DNA of 64,000 nt from Chitinophagaceae bacterium (GCA_017307755.1 JAFKGQ010000012.1:1-64000); one strand, 5' to 3'. Positions 32,254-41,265 are shown, numbered from the stretch's first letter. Program-made: numbers and translations. Notes: generated by a model from the sequence alone, not told the origin.

Positions 32254-33180
32254 ATGAACGAAAGTATATTAATCACCGGAGCAAATGCCGGACTTGGGAA
32301 AGAGGCTGCACGCCAGTTAGCATTGAAAAAAGAAACAAAAAAGGTAATTCTTTTCTGTCGAAATCAAGGAAAAGCCGAGGCAGCAAAAAAGGATCTTGAG
32401 GAGCAAACGGGAAAAAAGATTTTTGAAATTATTATTGGCGATGTTGCGGATGCAAATTCCGTAAGAAAGGCAGTAGAAAAAATAAGGGAACCTATCGATG
32501 CAGTAATTTTAAATGCGGGTGGAATGGTTGGGAAAACTGCTGCGCAAGTTACGTCTTCCGGTATGAATCAATTGGCTGCTACTAATATCTTAGGTAATGT
32601 CGTTTTAGTTGAGGAACTAATAAAGAGTGATAAATTAAGAAAAACAGTGCTATTTGTAAGTGCGGAAGCTGTACCGGGTGTAAAGAGTCTCGGAATGAAA
32701 CCGGTTGCCATGAAGACTTCTTCTGAAGATGAGTTTGCTGGCGTTCTTGATGGTTCATATTTTGGCAATAAGTTCGATGTAACGCAAGCATACGGATATG
32801 TAAAATATGCAGGAACGATGTGGACCTTAGCGATGGCAAGAAAATATCCTGACATCAAATTTGTTGTTATGAGTCCAGGGAACACGAAGGGAACTGGGGC
32901 ATCGGATAATTTGCCCCCGGCAATGCGCTTCATGTTGAAATATATTATGATGCCAATTGTATTTCCATTGATGGGTGGAATGGTGCATAGCTTAGAAGTA
33001 GGTGTAAAACGCTTTGTAGATGGTATTTCCGATGAGCGATATGAAAGTGGCGTTTTTTATGCAAGTAAAGAGGGGAAGTTGTCAGGAGAGGTAGTTGACC
33101 AGAGTACTTTTTACACTGATTTGAAAAACATTTCATTTCAGGATAACGCCGATAAAGCTATTCACCGTTTCATAAAATAG
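32254..33180 (+). CDS. Short-chain dehydrogenase/reductase
   Basis: 308 residues. TGANAGLGKEAARQLA is the nucleotide motif, with CRN in the beta-2 region, which suits NADP; AYGYVKYAG gives the catalytic Tyr-x3-Lys. It is longer than classical SDRs in its C-terminal half, with a segment near 230 (MRFMLKYIMMPIVFPLMGG) that could lie against a membrane. Substrate unknown. No obvious partner; two further SDRs follow within 4 kb. Confidence 0.87.
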   Translation: MNESILITGANAGLGKEAARQLALKKETKKVILFCRNQGKAEAAKKDLEEQTGKKIFEIIIGDVADANSVRKAVEKIREPIDAVILNAGGMVGKTAAQVTSSGMNQLAATNILGNVVLVEELIKSDKLRKTVLFVSAEAVPGVKSLGMKPVAMKTSSEDEFAGVLDGSYFGNKFDVTQAYGYVKYAGTMWTLAMARKYPDIKFVVMSPGNTKGTGASDNLPPAMRFMLKYIMMPIVFPLMGGMVHSLEVGVKRFVDGISDERYESGVFYASKEGKLSGEVVDQSTFYTDLKNISFQDNADKAIHRFIK

Positions 33181-33310
33181 GCTTGAAAAGTCCTTCATAA
33201 ATGGAGGCTGCAGAACAATCATAGTAATAAATAAGCGGCAGTTATTATAGAATCGGATGGTAGTGGTTAATTACGATTGGAGCAAGAAATTGGAAAAACC
33301 GTAAAGGAAG

Positions 33311-33586
33311 ATGGAAGAAAGCGAATTCGAGAAAATTGCTTACAACTGTAAAAAGGCGACGTTTCTGATTGAGAAAAAGCAGATCCGCAATATAAGCATG
33401 CGTGAGAAACTGGAGTTGAAGATACACCTGGAATGTTGCTCCGCGTGTCGTATTTTTGAACGGCAAAGTATATTGATTAATAAATTGGTTCGTGACCTAT
33501 CCCATGTGCCGCAAGTCACTAGCGATATTAAACTTGACGACGATTTCAAAAAGAAAATGCAGGGTCAAATTACGGAAAAACTTTAA
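33311..33586 (+). CDS. Zf-HC2-like anti-sigma-factor-type small protein
   Basis: 91 residues. The block ELKIHLECCSACRIF has the HxxxCxxC zinc-coordinating pattern of the zf-HC2 fold, with an upstream Cys (YNCKKAT). Such proteins usually bind a sigma factor, but no sigma gene is adjacent, so an orphan role is likely. The gene starts from an ATG preceded by GGAAG. Confidence 0.7.
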   Translation: MEESEFEKIAYNCKKATFLIEKKQIRNISMREKLELKIHLECCSACRIFERQSILINKLVRDLSHVPQVTSDIKLDDDFKKKMQGQITEKL

Positions 33587-33678
33587 AAAGGTGAAGTGCC
33601 ACATCGGAGAAGCGGGTAGCCGATTTTCATGTTTCATGTAACTGTAATTCGAATTATTAAATAGCGTAAAGAAGAAAA

Positions 33679-34434
33679 ATGAAAAGACAGGAAGGCAAAG
33701 TTGCGGTTATCACCGGCGGGAATAGTGGCATTGGCTATGCGATAGCCAACGAATTAATTGCTCAAGGCGCTAAAGTTGTAATCACCGGTAAAAGCCAAAA
33801 TGCCATTAAAGAAGCTGAAAGTTCATTAGGTGTGAATGCTACTGGTTTTGTTGCAAATCAATCCAGCCTTTCGGATTTAAGGGAATTGGCTAAAAAGGTA
33901 GAAGAGAAATTTAAGAATATTGACACACTTGTTATTAATGCAGGCATTTTTCATCTATTGCCAATTGAGGCGGTTAGCGAAGAAAAATTTGATGAAACAA
34001 TGAACGTAAATTTTAAAGGCGCGTTTTTTACTTTACAAAAATTTCTGCCACTTTTAAAAAATGGCTCCTCTGTAATTTTTATTTTGGTATTAAGTGCAAC
34101 ACAAGGAACACAGAACAGGTCTGTATATAGTGCCAGTAAAGCAGCTTTAAAATCATTAGCAAGGGTGGCCGCTATTGAATTAGCTCCCAAAGGCATTCGC
34201 GTTAATGCAGTCACACCTGGGCCAATCAATACTCCAATATTTGGTAAAAGTGGCGCACCGCAAGAGAAAATCGATCAGTTTACTGATGCTATAAAACAAA
34301 GAATATTGGTGAAAAGATATGGAGCACCTGATGAAGTGGCCAAGCTTGTATTATTTCTCGCGTCTGATGATGCATCCTTCATTACGGGAAGTGATTACGT
34401 AATAGATGGCGGTATGTCAATAAATATGATGTGA
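33679..34434 (+). CDS. Short-chain dehydrogenase/reductase
   Basis: 251 residues, classical SDR: TGGNSGIGYAIA (12-23), NAGIF at about 90, SVYSASKAALKSLARVAAIEL with the Tyr-x3-Lys, PIFGKSG..., and C-terminal FITGSDYVIDGGMSI. A normal start with AAGAAGAAAA upstream. It ends about 170 bp before repeat B. Substrate unknown. Confidence 0.92.
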   Translation: MKRQEGKVAVITGGNSGIGYAIANELIAQGAKVVITGKSQNAIKEAESSLGVNATGFVANQSSLSDLRELAKKVEEKFKNIDTLVINAGIFHLLPIEAVSEEKFDETMNVNFKGAFFTLQKFLPLLKNGSSVIFILVLSATQGTQNRSVYSASKAALKSLARVAAIELAPKGIRVNAVTPGPINTPIFGKSGAPQEKIDQFTDAIKQRILVKRYGAPDEVAKLVLFLASDDASFITGSDYVIDGGMSINMM

Positions 34435-34600
34435 TATTAGAAGCCAATTAAGGGAGTAAGTACTTACAGAGTAAAGTTAGACATAAATGCTTTAAATTTG
34501 GTAAACAAAAGCTCTTTCAATCATCCATTCCGGTCAATGAAAAGCGGGTTGAGTATACTCATTTCCGTTTCACTGGCAAATTGCTGGCAAATTTTGAAAA

Positions 34601-34770
34601 GTAAAAAGGCCGCAGTGATTGCGACCTTCGTAACTGTTTGAAACCTAAGTGCCCAGAACAGCACATTTCTCGAACCACTTTCTGCCGGATTTGAATTTAC
34701 TCACGCAATTAAGTACCTGATTATCTTTGGCGTATGTTGGCGACTCCAACAAATATTGTTTAACAATATG
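34601..34770 (-). repeat. Dispersed 3' element, copy B
   Basis: Same order as copy A on the minus strand: TTGTTTAACAA (34756-34766), hairpin TGTTGGCGACTCCAACA, core TGGTTCGAGAAATGTGCTGT, GGGCAC, and a terminator-like hairpin AAGGCCGCA (34606-34614) with TGCGACCTT (34620-34628) flanked by five A (T on the minus strand). The stem sequence differs completely from copies A and C while pairing is kept. Confidence 0.6.
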
Positions 34771-35039
34771 GCCCCTCTATTGAATCGAGGTACTTGGTCG
34801 TCGAAGTCGTTCTCCCAGCTAACGCTCCCGGATCTTCTTACATCAAGAATTTCGAGCAGGTTTGCGAAGTTGGTAAAGAAATCGCGGTCCAGTTCCTTAT
34901 CAATTCCCGTTAATGTGTCGGGCATGAATGAAAGGTATCTAAATAGCAAGATTTGAAGCTCCCGTTTGAAACCCCTCAAGTTTTCTGCCTCATTCAAGTA
35001 CTTTTGAAGTTCCTGTGCGTGTTGGCAGGAATTTTTCAT
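34701..35039 (-). CDS. Uncharacterised small protein reading into repeat B
   Basis: 112 residues, no family recognised. Helical, mixed charge (KNSCQHAQELQKYLNEAENLRGFKREL). The last about 20 residues (NNICWSRQHTPKIIRYLIA) are encoded inside repeat B, so the true C-terminus may have been replaced. It is 18 bp downstream of the HxlR gene and probably co-transcribed with it. Confidence 0.45.
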   Translation of the reverse strand: MKNSCQHAQELQKYLNEAENLRGFKRELQILLFRYLSFMPDTLTGIDKELDRDFFTNFANLLEILDVRRSGSVSWENDFDDQVPRFNRGAILLNNICWSRQHTPKIIRYLIA

Positions 35040-35057
35040 TTCAAATTTGATCTTACA

Positions 35058-35420
35058 CTATTTGGCATAAGTTATTCTATCAGTCTCTTTGGGTGTTAAA
35101 GCTACCTCATATTTACAATTCCATTCTTTTATATTTTCTAAGATCGGCAAAAAAGCTAAACCTTTTTCCGACAACTTATAATCCACCCTTGGTGGTAGTT
35201 CCTTATAGGCTAACCTTTCCAGCAGTCCGTCTTCTTCCAGCTCTTTGAGTTGTTCGGTCAGTACTTTCCTTGAAATGAGCGGTATAATGGAATCCAGCTG
35301 ACCAAAACGAATAGTACGGGTGCCGATAACATTAATGATGATCGGTTTCCATTTATTACCAATAGTGCCGATAGCTCTCGTAAGGGAGCAATTCGAAGCG
35401 CAAAATCTCTCGTCTCTCAT
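35058..35420 (-). CDS. HxlR-family transcriptional regulator
   Basis: 120 residues. RAIGTIGNKWKPIIINVIGTR, FGQLDSIIPLISRKVLTEQL, LEEDGLLERL, PPRVDYKLSEKGLAFLPIL: a full winged helix of the HxlR type. Two N-terminal Cys (FCASNCSL) match the redox- or electrophile-sensing Cys of some members. Divergent from the F420-reductase-like gene; repeated GTTAC half-sites lie between them. Confidence 0.92.
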   Translation of the reverse strand: MRDERFCASNCSLTRAIGTIGNKWKPIIINVIGTRTIRFGQLDSIIPLISRKVLTEQLKELEEDGLLERLAYKELPPRVDYKLSEKGLAFLPILENIKEWNCKYEVALTPKETDRITYAK

Positions 35421-35524
35421 ATTTTCAAATTTGTAGTTACCTCGCAGTAACCAGAATCAACCACGATAGTTACAAATATAAACTATTGACAGTAACTTTG
35501 CGAAACAAATATAAAAACCTAGAA
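35421..35524. promoter_or_regulatory. HxlR-type operator region with GTTAC half-sites
   Basis: The divergent gap holds GTTAC, AGTAACC, AGTTAC and AGTAAC in alternating orientation within about 70 bp. This fits an inverted-repeat operator for the HxlR gene next to it. Half-sites are seen; function is inferred. Confidence 0.45.
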
Positions 35525-36151
35525 ATGAGCGAACTAAAAGATAAAATAGGAGCAAGCTATGCAATCATCGGTTTCGGGAAAATCGGCCAGGCCCTGGCCA
35601 AGGCATTTGCCCGCAAGGGTATCGAGGTATCCGTTGCAACCACGCGCGATCCGGAAAGTTTTGCATCAGACGCGGCCGCAATAGGGTCCGAAATTATTCC
35701 TGCAACACTGGCGGAAGCCATCAAGGCGGACGTCATTTTTTTGGCTGTCCGCTTCGAGTCACACCCTAATGTTGCGAACGCCCTACCCAATTGGGCGGGA
35801 AAAATTATCGTTGATGTAACTAATGCCTATGGCGTGCCACCCGAACAACTGGAAGGACTGCCTTCTGCCAAATTCGTTGCACGCGCCTTTACTGGCGGAA
35901 AATTGGTTAAGGGTTTTAACCATTTGGGCGCTGCTATTATTGGTCAGAATCCGACCGTACATGGTGGTAAGAGGGTAGTATTTCTCGCGAGCGACGTTGA
36001 AGGCGCAGCAGCGGAGATTGGTGCGCTTGCAGAAAATCTCGGTTTCGCGCCAGTCCATCTTGGTGGCCTTGCGGAAGGCGGGCTGCTTGTACAGGCATAC
36101 GGAAATACTTGGGGTAAACTGATTTTTAAGGATCTGGTTAAGTTCGACTAA
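35525..36151 (+). CDS. NADP(H):F420-oxidoreductase-like protein
   Basis: 208 residues from ATG 35525 (the frame extends to a TTG at 35486 inside the operator region). YAIIGFGKIGQALAKAFARKGIEVSVATTR is a Rossmann motif, and ADVIFLAVRFESHPNVANAL and VDVTNAYGVP match the F420-dependent NADP reductase group; proteins of this type in Bacteroidota probably use NADPH without F420. Divergent from the HxlR regulator, so probably induced by a reactive compound. Confidence 0.87.
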   Translation: MSELKDKIGASYAIIGFGKIGQALAKAFARKGIEVSVATTRDPESFASDAAAIGSEIIPATLAEAIKADVIFLAVRFESHPNVANALPNWAGKIIVDVTNAYGVPPEQLEGLPSAKFVARAFTGGKLVKGFNHLGAAIIGQNPTVHGGKRVVFLASDVEGAAAEIGALAENLGFAPVHLGGLAEGGLLVQAYGNTWGKLIFKDLVKFD

Positions 36152-36186
36152 TGAGTCGTGTTCTCAAATCGTAAATAATAGAAATA

Positions 36187-36945
36187 ATGAGTAAATTAAA
36201 AAACAAAGTAGCGGTAGTTACCGGTGCATCAAAAGGAATAGGTGCAGCTATCGCAAAACATTTCGCTGCAGCAGGCGCAAAAGTTGTTGTAAATTATGCC
36301 TCAAGTAAAGAAGGCGCAGATAAAGTGGTGAAAGCCATAACCGACAATGGCGGCATAGCCATCGCGGTAAAAGCCGATGTATCTAAAGAGGCTGATGTAG
36401 CCAAGTTGTTCGAAGAAGCGAAGACAGCTTTCGGCACTGTAGATGTATTAGTCAATAATGCAGTTTCGCAAGGATACGCACCTATTGAACAGATCTCGGT
36501 AGAAGCATTTCATCAAAGCTTTAACGTTAATGTGCTTGGACCGATCCTGACTATCCAGGCAGCCTTGAAACTTTTTGGCAATAGGGGCGGAAACATCATC
36601 AATATCAGTTCGGGTGCAAGTAAATATCCACTTCCTAATGCATCGTTATACTCATCAACGAAAGCTGCACTAGATGCCTTCACCATTGCTTTATCAAAAG
36701 AACTGGGCGTAAAAAACGTTCGCATCAATTCTATTTTGCCGGGCGCTACGGATACGGAAGGTGCAACCAGCGCCGGCGTTACTGCCGGCAGTGAGTATGA
36801 AAAGATGTTTGTTGAAAAAACACCGCTTGGTCGCAGAGGTCAACCTGAAGATATTGCGAAAGCAGCCGTTTTTTTGGCGTCCGATGACGCAGGCTGGATC
36901 ACGGGAGAGCAAATTTCCGTTTCAGGCGGTATGTATGGTTTTTAA
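36187..36945 (+). CDS. Short-chain dehydrogenase/reductase
   Basis: 252 residues, 35 bp after the F420-reductase-like gene, probably one transcript. TGASKGIGAAIAKHFA, VNNAVSQGYA, SLYSSTKAALDAFTIALSKEL (Tyr-x3-Lys) and WITGEQISVSGG; the length and tail fit the glucose/3-oxoacyl reductase type. Its NNAV in place of NNAG is a small deviation. Ends in front of a strong terminator. Confidence 0.92.
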   Translation: MSKLKNKVAVVTGASKGIGAAIAKHFAAAGAKVVVNYASSKEGADKVVKAITDNGGIAIAVKADVSKEADVAKLFEEAKTAFGTVDVLVNNAVSQGYAPIEQISVEAFHQSFNVNVLGPILTIQAALKLFGNRGGNIINISSGASKYPLPNASLYSSTKAALDAFTIALSKELGVKNVRINSILPGATDTEGATSAGVTAGSEYEKMFVEKTPLGRRGQPEDIAKAAVFLASDDAGWITGEQISVSGGMYGF

Positions 36946-37050
36946 GTTCGTAAACTCAAAAAAATGGATGACAATGGGACTAAATTATTGGTTGACGTTG
37001 GTATCGCCAAAACGCATAAATAATTAGTTCAAATGTATAAGTTTCTTTCA

Positions 37051-37088
37051 AATCCCTGTTTCTTCTGGAAGCAGGGATTTTTTATTTT
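37051..37088 (+). terminator. Intrinsic terminator after the SDR gene
   Basis: AATCCCTG (37051-37058) pairs with CAGGGATT (37072-37079), followed by TTTTTATTTTATTT. It ends the transcript of the F420-reductase-like and SDR genes. Confidence 0.8.
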
Positions 37089-37247
37089 ATTTCATTGTTG
37101 TCCGGATAAATCCGGGTTAAAAAAGCTGTAACCCTTTATTAATAGGGATTACAGGGCAAAAACAGTTGTTTCAAAATTGGGGTAGCCCCATGGTTTGTTA
37201 CGGACTAAAGGCGAACTGGTTGACAGCCTTGTATTAGTTTGCAAATG

Positions 37248-37417
37248 AAAAAAGGCAGCGAAATTGCTGCCTTATTAGTCGGTTGAAAACCAAGTGCAAC
37301 CGGACTGGAAATTTCTCGAACCACTTTTTAGGGGATTTGAGATTGATCGCCGATCTAAGTGCTTGATACTCTTATGTGTGATATCTCATTTATCGAAGAG
37401 GTTGTTTAACATTCGGA
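37248..37417 (-). repeat. Dispersed 3' element, copy C
   Basis: Minus-strand order as in A and B: TTGTTTAACA palindrome at 37402-37411, core TGGTTCGAGAAATTTCCAGT, TGCACTTGG, and a clear intrinsic terminator AAGGCAGC (37252-37259) with GCTGCCTT (37266-37273) and six flanking A (T on the minus strand). It lies in the 3' region of groEL. It is closest in sequence to copy A. Confidence 0.65.
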
Positions 37418-37583
37418 TTAACCGCGTGTCCTATTGGCCTGTAGTTCGCGATCGTTGCAGAGTCCGTAGCGAGTCAATTCTATTCGTTAAACGGAATAGT
37501 GGAATCCCGCATGCCCGAGGACAATGCCTGAGCAACGGGATTCGCTTAATTAATGAAGGGTTTTACTGCTTCAGAACCAATTT

Positions 37584-39212
37584 TTAGTAGTCCATTCCCA
37601 TACCAGCAGGCGCAGGGGCCGGAGCACTTTCGTTTTTAGGCTTATCCGATACTACACATTCCGTGGTTAAAAGCATGCTGGCTATCGATGCCGCATTTTC
37701 AAGGGCGATCCGGGTTACCTTGGTCGGATCGATCACCCCGGCAGCCAAAAGCGATTCATATTGCTCTGTACGGGCATTGAAACCATAGTCGTTTTTGCCC
37801 TGACGCACTGCCTGAACAACGATGCTCCCTTCAAGGCCGCAGTTGCGGACAATTTGTCGCAGGGGTTCTTCGATGGCTCTGCGGACGATAGCGATGCCGG
37901 TGTTTTCGTCGGCATTGGCGCCCGAAAGTTTGTCCAAGGCCTCTAAAGCGCGAATATAAGCCACGCCGCCGCCCGGGACGATCCCTTCTTCGATTGCTGC
38001 GCGTGTGGCGTGAAGTGCATCATCGACGCGGTCTTTCTTTTCCTTCATTTCCACTTCGGTCGCAGCTCCAACATACAAAACGGCAACTCCCCCGCTCAAT
38101 TTGGCCAGCCGCTCTTGCAGCTTCTCCTTGTCGTAATCGGAGGTCGTGTTCTCGATCTGCGCCTTGATCTGGTTGACCCTGGCCTGAATGTCTTCCTTCT
38201 TACCTTTACCGCCGACAATGGTCGTGTTGTCTTTGTCGATGGTTATAGCATCTGCCGTGCCGAGATAGTTTAAGTCGGCGTTTTCCAGCTTATAGCCACG
38301 CTCCTCGCTGATCACAATTCCACCTGTTAGCACGGCAATATCTTCCAGCATTTCCTTGCGGCGGTCGCCAAAGCCGGGAGCCTTGACCGCAGCTACCCGC
38401 AGCGTTCCCCTAATTTTATTCACCACCAACGTCGCCAGTGCCTCGCCGTCCAGGTCTTCGGCAATGATCAGCAGAGGACGGCCACTCTGCGCAGTTTTTT
38501 CCAACAAGGGCAGCATGTCCTTCATTACGCTGATCTTTTTATCATAGATCAACACATAAGGGTTTTGCAATTCGGCCTCCATTTTCTCGGGGTTGGTCAC
38601 GAAATAGGGTGAAATATAACCCCGGTCGAATTCCATGCCTTCTACTACTTCTACTGTGGTAGATGTCCCCTTAGCCTCTTCGACTGTGATGACCCCCTCC
38701 TTGCCTACTTTCGTAAAGGCTTCGGCGATCAGCCGACCGATATTGTCATCATTATTAGCCGACACGGTAGCTACCTGGCGGATTTTATCGTTGTCATTGC
38801 CTACTGTCTGGGATTGTTGTTTCAAACTTCCGACAACTGTCTCCGTAGCCTTATCGATACCCCTTTTCAGGTCCATGGGATTGGCGCCGGCGGCAACATT
38901 CTTTAAGCCTTCGGAAATAATAGCCTGTGCCAATACTGTAGCGGTGGTGGTACCGTCGCCAGCCGCGTCGGCTGTTTTTGAAGCCACTTCTTTCACCATC
39001 TGGGCGCCCATATTTTCGATGGGATCTTCGAGTTCGATCTCTTTGGCTACACTTACGCCGTCCTTGGTAATGGTCGATGCGCCAAATTTCTTCTCAAGGA
39101 TCACGTTACGTCCCTGCGGCCCCAGGGTGACCTTAACAGCGTTCGCCAGGGTATCAATGCCTTTTTTCATTCTATTTCTTGCATCTGTGTCAAAGAAAAG
39201 TTGCTTAGCCAT
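37584..39212 (-). CDS. groEL: Chaperonin GroEL (60 kDa subunit)
   Basis: 542 residues from ATG 39212 (MAKQLFFDTDARNRMKKG). All hallmarks are present: VKVTLGPQGRNVIL, ASKTADAAGDGTTTATVLAQ, GMEFDRGYISPYFV, KAPGFGDRRKEMLEDIAVLTGG, GGGVAYIRAL and ASMLLTTECVV. The tail APAGMGMDY is short and not the usual GGM repeat. Folds proteins in the cytoplasm with the GroES cap encoded just upstream, so it is the second gene of groESL. Confidence 0.99.
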   Translation of the reverse strand: MAKQLFFDTDARNRMKKGIDTLANAVKVTLGPQGRNVILEKKFGASTITKDGVSVAKEIELEDPIENMGAQMVKEVASKTADAAGDGTTTATVLAQAIISEGLKNVAAGANPMDLKRGIDKATETVVGSLKQQSQTVGNDNDKIRQVATVSANNDDNIGRLIAEAFTKVGKEGVITVEEAKGTSTTVEVVEGMEFDRGYISPYFVTNPEKMEAELQNPYVLIYDKKISVMKDMLPLLEKTAQSGRPLLIIAEDLDGEALATLVVNKIRGTLRVAAVKAPGFGDRRKEMLEDIAVLTGGIVISEERGYKLENADLNYLGTADAITIDKDNTTIVGGKGKKEDIQARVNQIKAQIENTTSDYDKEKLQERLAKLSGGVAVLYVGAATEVEMKEKKDRVDDALHATRAAIEEGIVPGGGVAYIRALEALDKLSGANADENTGIAIVRRAIEEPLRQIVRNCGLEGSIVVQAVRQGKNDYGFNARTEQYESLLAAGVIDPTKVTRIALENAASIASMLLTTECVVSDKPKNESAPAPAPAGMGMDY

Positions 39213-39270
39213 AGTAAACAATTTTACCAGTGAGACAATTAGATTGAATTAAATAAAATATCAGGATGAA

Positions 39271-39552
39271 TTATACAATGGCAAGGATATCTCCTTCCCG
39301 TACGATCAGTAGATCTTGTCCGTCGATCCTGACTTCCGTTCCGGAATACTTGCCATAAAGAACGGTATCGCCTTTTTTTACTGTGACAGGTTCGTCTTTT
39401 TTACCGGGTCCGGCGGCGATGACTGTACCCCGCTGGGGTTTTTCTTTTGCCGTATCCGGGATGATGATTCCACCGGCAGTCTTTTCTTCGGCGGCGGCGG
39501 GTTTGATGATGACCCGATCATGTAATGGAGTAATTTGCGATTTACTGGACAT
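39271..39552 (-). CDS. groES: Co-chaperonin GroES
   Basis: 93 residues. PLHDRVIIKPAAAEEKTAGGIIIPDTAKEKPQRGTVIAAG and DTVLYGKYSGTEV are the GroES beta-barrel with the mobile loop. Located 58 bp upstream of groEL. No CIRCE repeat is seen upstream (39553-39660), so heat control may be by another factor. Confidence 0.98.
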   Translation of the reverse strand: MSSKSQITPLHDRVIIKPAAAEEKTAGGIIIPDTAKEKPQRGTVIAAGPGKKDEPVTVKKGDTVLYGKYSGTEVRIDGQDLLIVREGDILAIV

Positions 39553-39816
39553 AATTTATGATTTTGAATGAATTAAACAAAGCCACTAACTACGTTCAAT
39601 ATGAATAGCTGTAGGATGATATTTTGACCCAACAAGCAGCATGCCAATCCAAAAAATGAAATTTTTTCAGTTTATTTTGTCACCCGAAAATGTCAAAAAT
39701 TCCGCTCCCCCTGGCCTGATCAGGTACCGTTTCTGCGTCTTCCAAAGGTGGCTGGCGGCATTCGCATATTTGGCATGACCGTTGAGGCCAACTGCGTATC
39801 AAACATGCCTTAGCAT

Positions 39817-40113
39817 ATGGAACGTAAATTCTATATTGAACTGAATATGAAAACTGTAGACGGTTTTGAGCGATTCGGCTGTTTCGAGTTGGGCAGCGAT
39901 CGCGGATTTGCGGTCAGGCTTTTTGCCGGCCTGGCAGGCCGCCCAGCCGAGGATGAGACGGAAGTTTTGCACATGGACCTCGTCGAGAAGCGGGGTGGGT
40001 TACCCATGAATATGCAGGTGATCAGCTGCACAATCGAGGAACTAGGCAAGAACATGAAATATTTAACCCGGGAGCTTTTCAAGAAAATAAACCTGGATGA
40101 TACGCTGCTATAG
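39817..40113 (+). CDS. Uncharacterised 98-residue protein
   Basis: No family recognised. Predicted alpha+beta (MERKFYIELNMKTVDGFERFGCFELG, MNMQVISCTIEELGKNMKYL), one Cys pair not in CxxC form. Codon use is like its neighbours and the frame is free of stops, so it is probably real. It ends 6 bp before the convergent antiporter. Confidence 0.55.
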   Translation: MERKFYIELNMKTVDGFERFGCFELGSDRGFAVRLFAGLAGRPAEDETEVLHMDLVEKRGGLPMNMQVISCTIEELGKNMKYLTRELFKKINLDDTLL

Positions 40114-40119
40114 ATGCGC

Positions 40120-41265
40120 CTACCGTTTTAATATCGCACGTAAAGCCGAAGCCCACGCAGTGGAAAGCAACAATGCCAGTCCTGTAACGGCCAGTCCTAA
40201 TTTGTATAATCCGGCATCGATCATACCCGACTTAACAGCCATCGAACAGGCGAGCAATCCCAATTCCCCTGTTTGTGACAGCAGCGCACCTGCCCACCAG
40301 CTATCATTCCATGTCATGCCGAGCAGCCGAAACGCAATGGCGGATAGCAGACTATTCATTAGCAGGACAGCGCCTGTGATCGCCAGGATGGAGAAACAGT
40401 GGCCGGCTACATAATGAAGATCCAGCAACAAGCCCACCGACACGAAATACAAGGCAACAAAGAATACCTTGAAAGGCTTCAGCACAGACCCTAACCATTC
40501 AAATCCTTTTGTCCTTCTTAACCATAGGCCTGCGGCAAAACTGCCGATAGGTGCAGACAAACCAGCGAGAGACGATAGCCATGAACAACCCAGGCAACAG
40601 GATGCGGCAAGGAATACCTGCAGGTCATGGTCCTCTTCCAGCAAACGCCAGCCACTCCATGACCATATATTCCGATTTCGAATGGCCCGTAGCAAAAAGA
40701 AAAGCACGAAGGCGATCACAGCGGAGGCAACCAGGGTCCCCCATTGCGCGGTGGATCTTCCCATCCATTGAAAGAAGGCGAATACCGGCGCTACCAGAAT
40801 ATCCTGCAACAGCAACATGTTCAGTACAAGTTTTCCTGTATTCGTCTCCAGCTCTCCCGTCCGCCGCATATATTCACTTACGACTGCCGTACTATTGAAA
40901 GTCAGCAACACTCCCAGCAATAGGCGGTTCTGCCATCCCCAATGAAACCATGTACCGACCACAGCGGCAACCACTACCGCCATCAGCAGTTTCACTGATT
41001 GGCCCGCGACAGGCTGCCATAATAAGGTGCCTTTGTCCGGAATCTCGATTTCAAGACCGAGGAAGAACATCAAGAGAATAATGCCGAAGTCTCCCAGTAT
41101 GGCGGGCTCCTGACCCGGTGTAAATAGCCCGACTATCCCGGGGCCAAGCACCATGCCTGCAAGGATATAGGCGATCAAATAGGGCTGGCGCCATCTGCGC
41201 GACAGCACAATCAAAAGAAGGATTACCACGCAAAGTATGCTCAAATGGGCCAAAACACTTCCCAT
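40120..41265 (-). CDS. Kef/CPA2-type monovalent cation:proton antiporter
   Basis: 381 residues, about eleven to twelve membrane segments. QPYLIAYILAGMVLGPGIVG and GIILLMFFLGLEIE are typical of the CPA2 family, and LLTFNSTAVVSEYMRRTGE replaces the usual FSLSSTA-type motif. It lacks the TrkA-N/C nucleotide-binding domains of full Kef proteins. Function: K+ or Na+ for H+ exchange in the inner membrane. Confidence 0.9.
   Translation of the reverse strand: MGSVLAHLSILCVVILLLIVLSRRWRQPYLIAYILAGMVLGPGIVGLFTPGQEPAILGDFGIILLMFFLGLEIEIPDKGTLLWQPVAGQSVKLLMAVVVAAVVGTWFHWGWQNRLLLGVLLTFNSTAVVSEYMRRTGELETNTGKLVLNMLLLQDILVAPVFAFFQWMGRSTAQWGTLVASAVIAFVLFFLLRAIRNRNIWSWSGWRLLEEDHDLQVFLAASCCLGCSWLSSLAGLSAPIGSFAAGLWLRRTKGFEWLGSVLKPFKVFFVALYFVSVGLLLDLHYVAGHCFSILAITGAVLLMNSLLSAIAFRLLGMTWNDSWWAGALLSQTGELGLLACSMAVKSGMIDAGLYKLGLAVTGLALLLSTAWASALRAILKR

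Larger units (their letters stand above)
36946..37583. other. 638-bp gap: terminator, repeat C, small inverted repeats
   Basis: No gene longer than about 20 codons is credible; a 19-codon frame (ATG 36964) follows the SDR but has no support. Contents: terminator 37051-37088, a weaker hairpin at about 37124-37155 (CTGTAACCC with GGGATTACAG), repeat C at 37248-37417, and an 8-bp inverted repeat GAATCCCG/CGGGATTC (37502-37509/37536-37543) close after groEL. The last could shape the groEL transcript end. Confidence 0.5.

Noticed and set aside
28271..37417. Integron attC cassette array
   Set aside because: The copies are 3-6 kb apart, lack the attC core sites, and no integron integrase is present.
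37294..37587. 97-codon plus-strand frame in the groEL 3' region
   Set aside because: It is built from repeat C and has no ribosome site; the same DNA is better read as a minus-strand 3' element.
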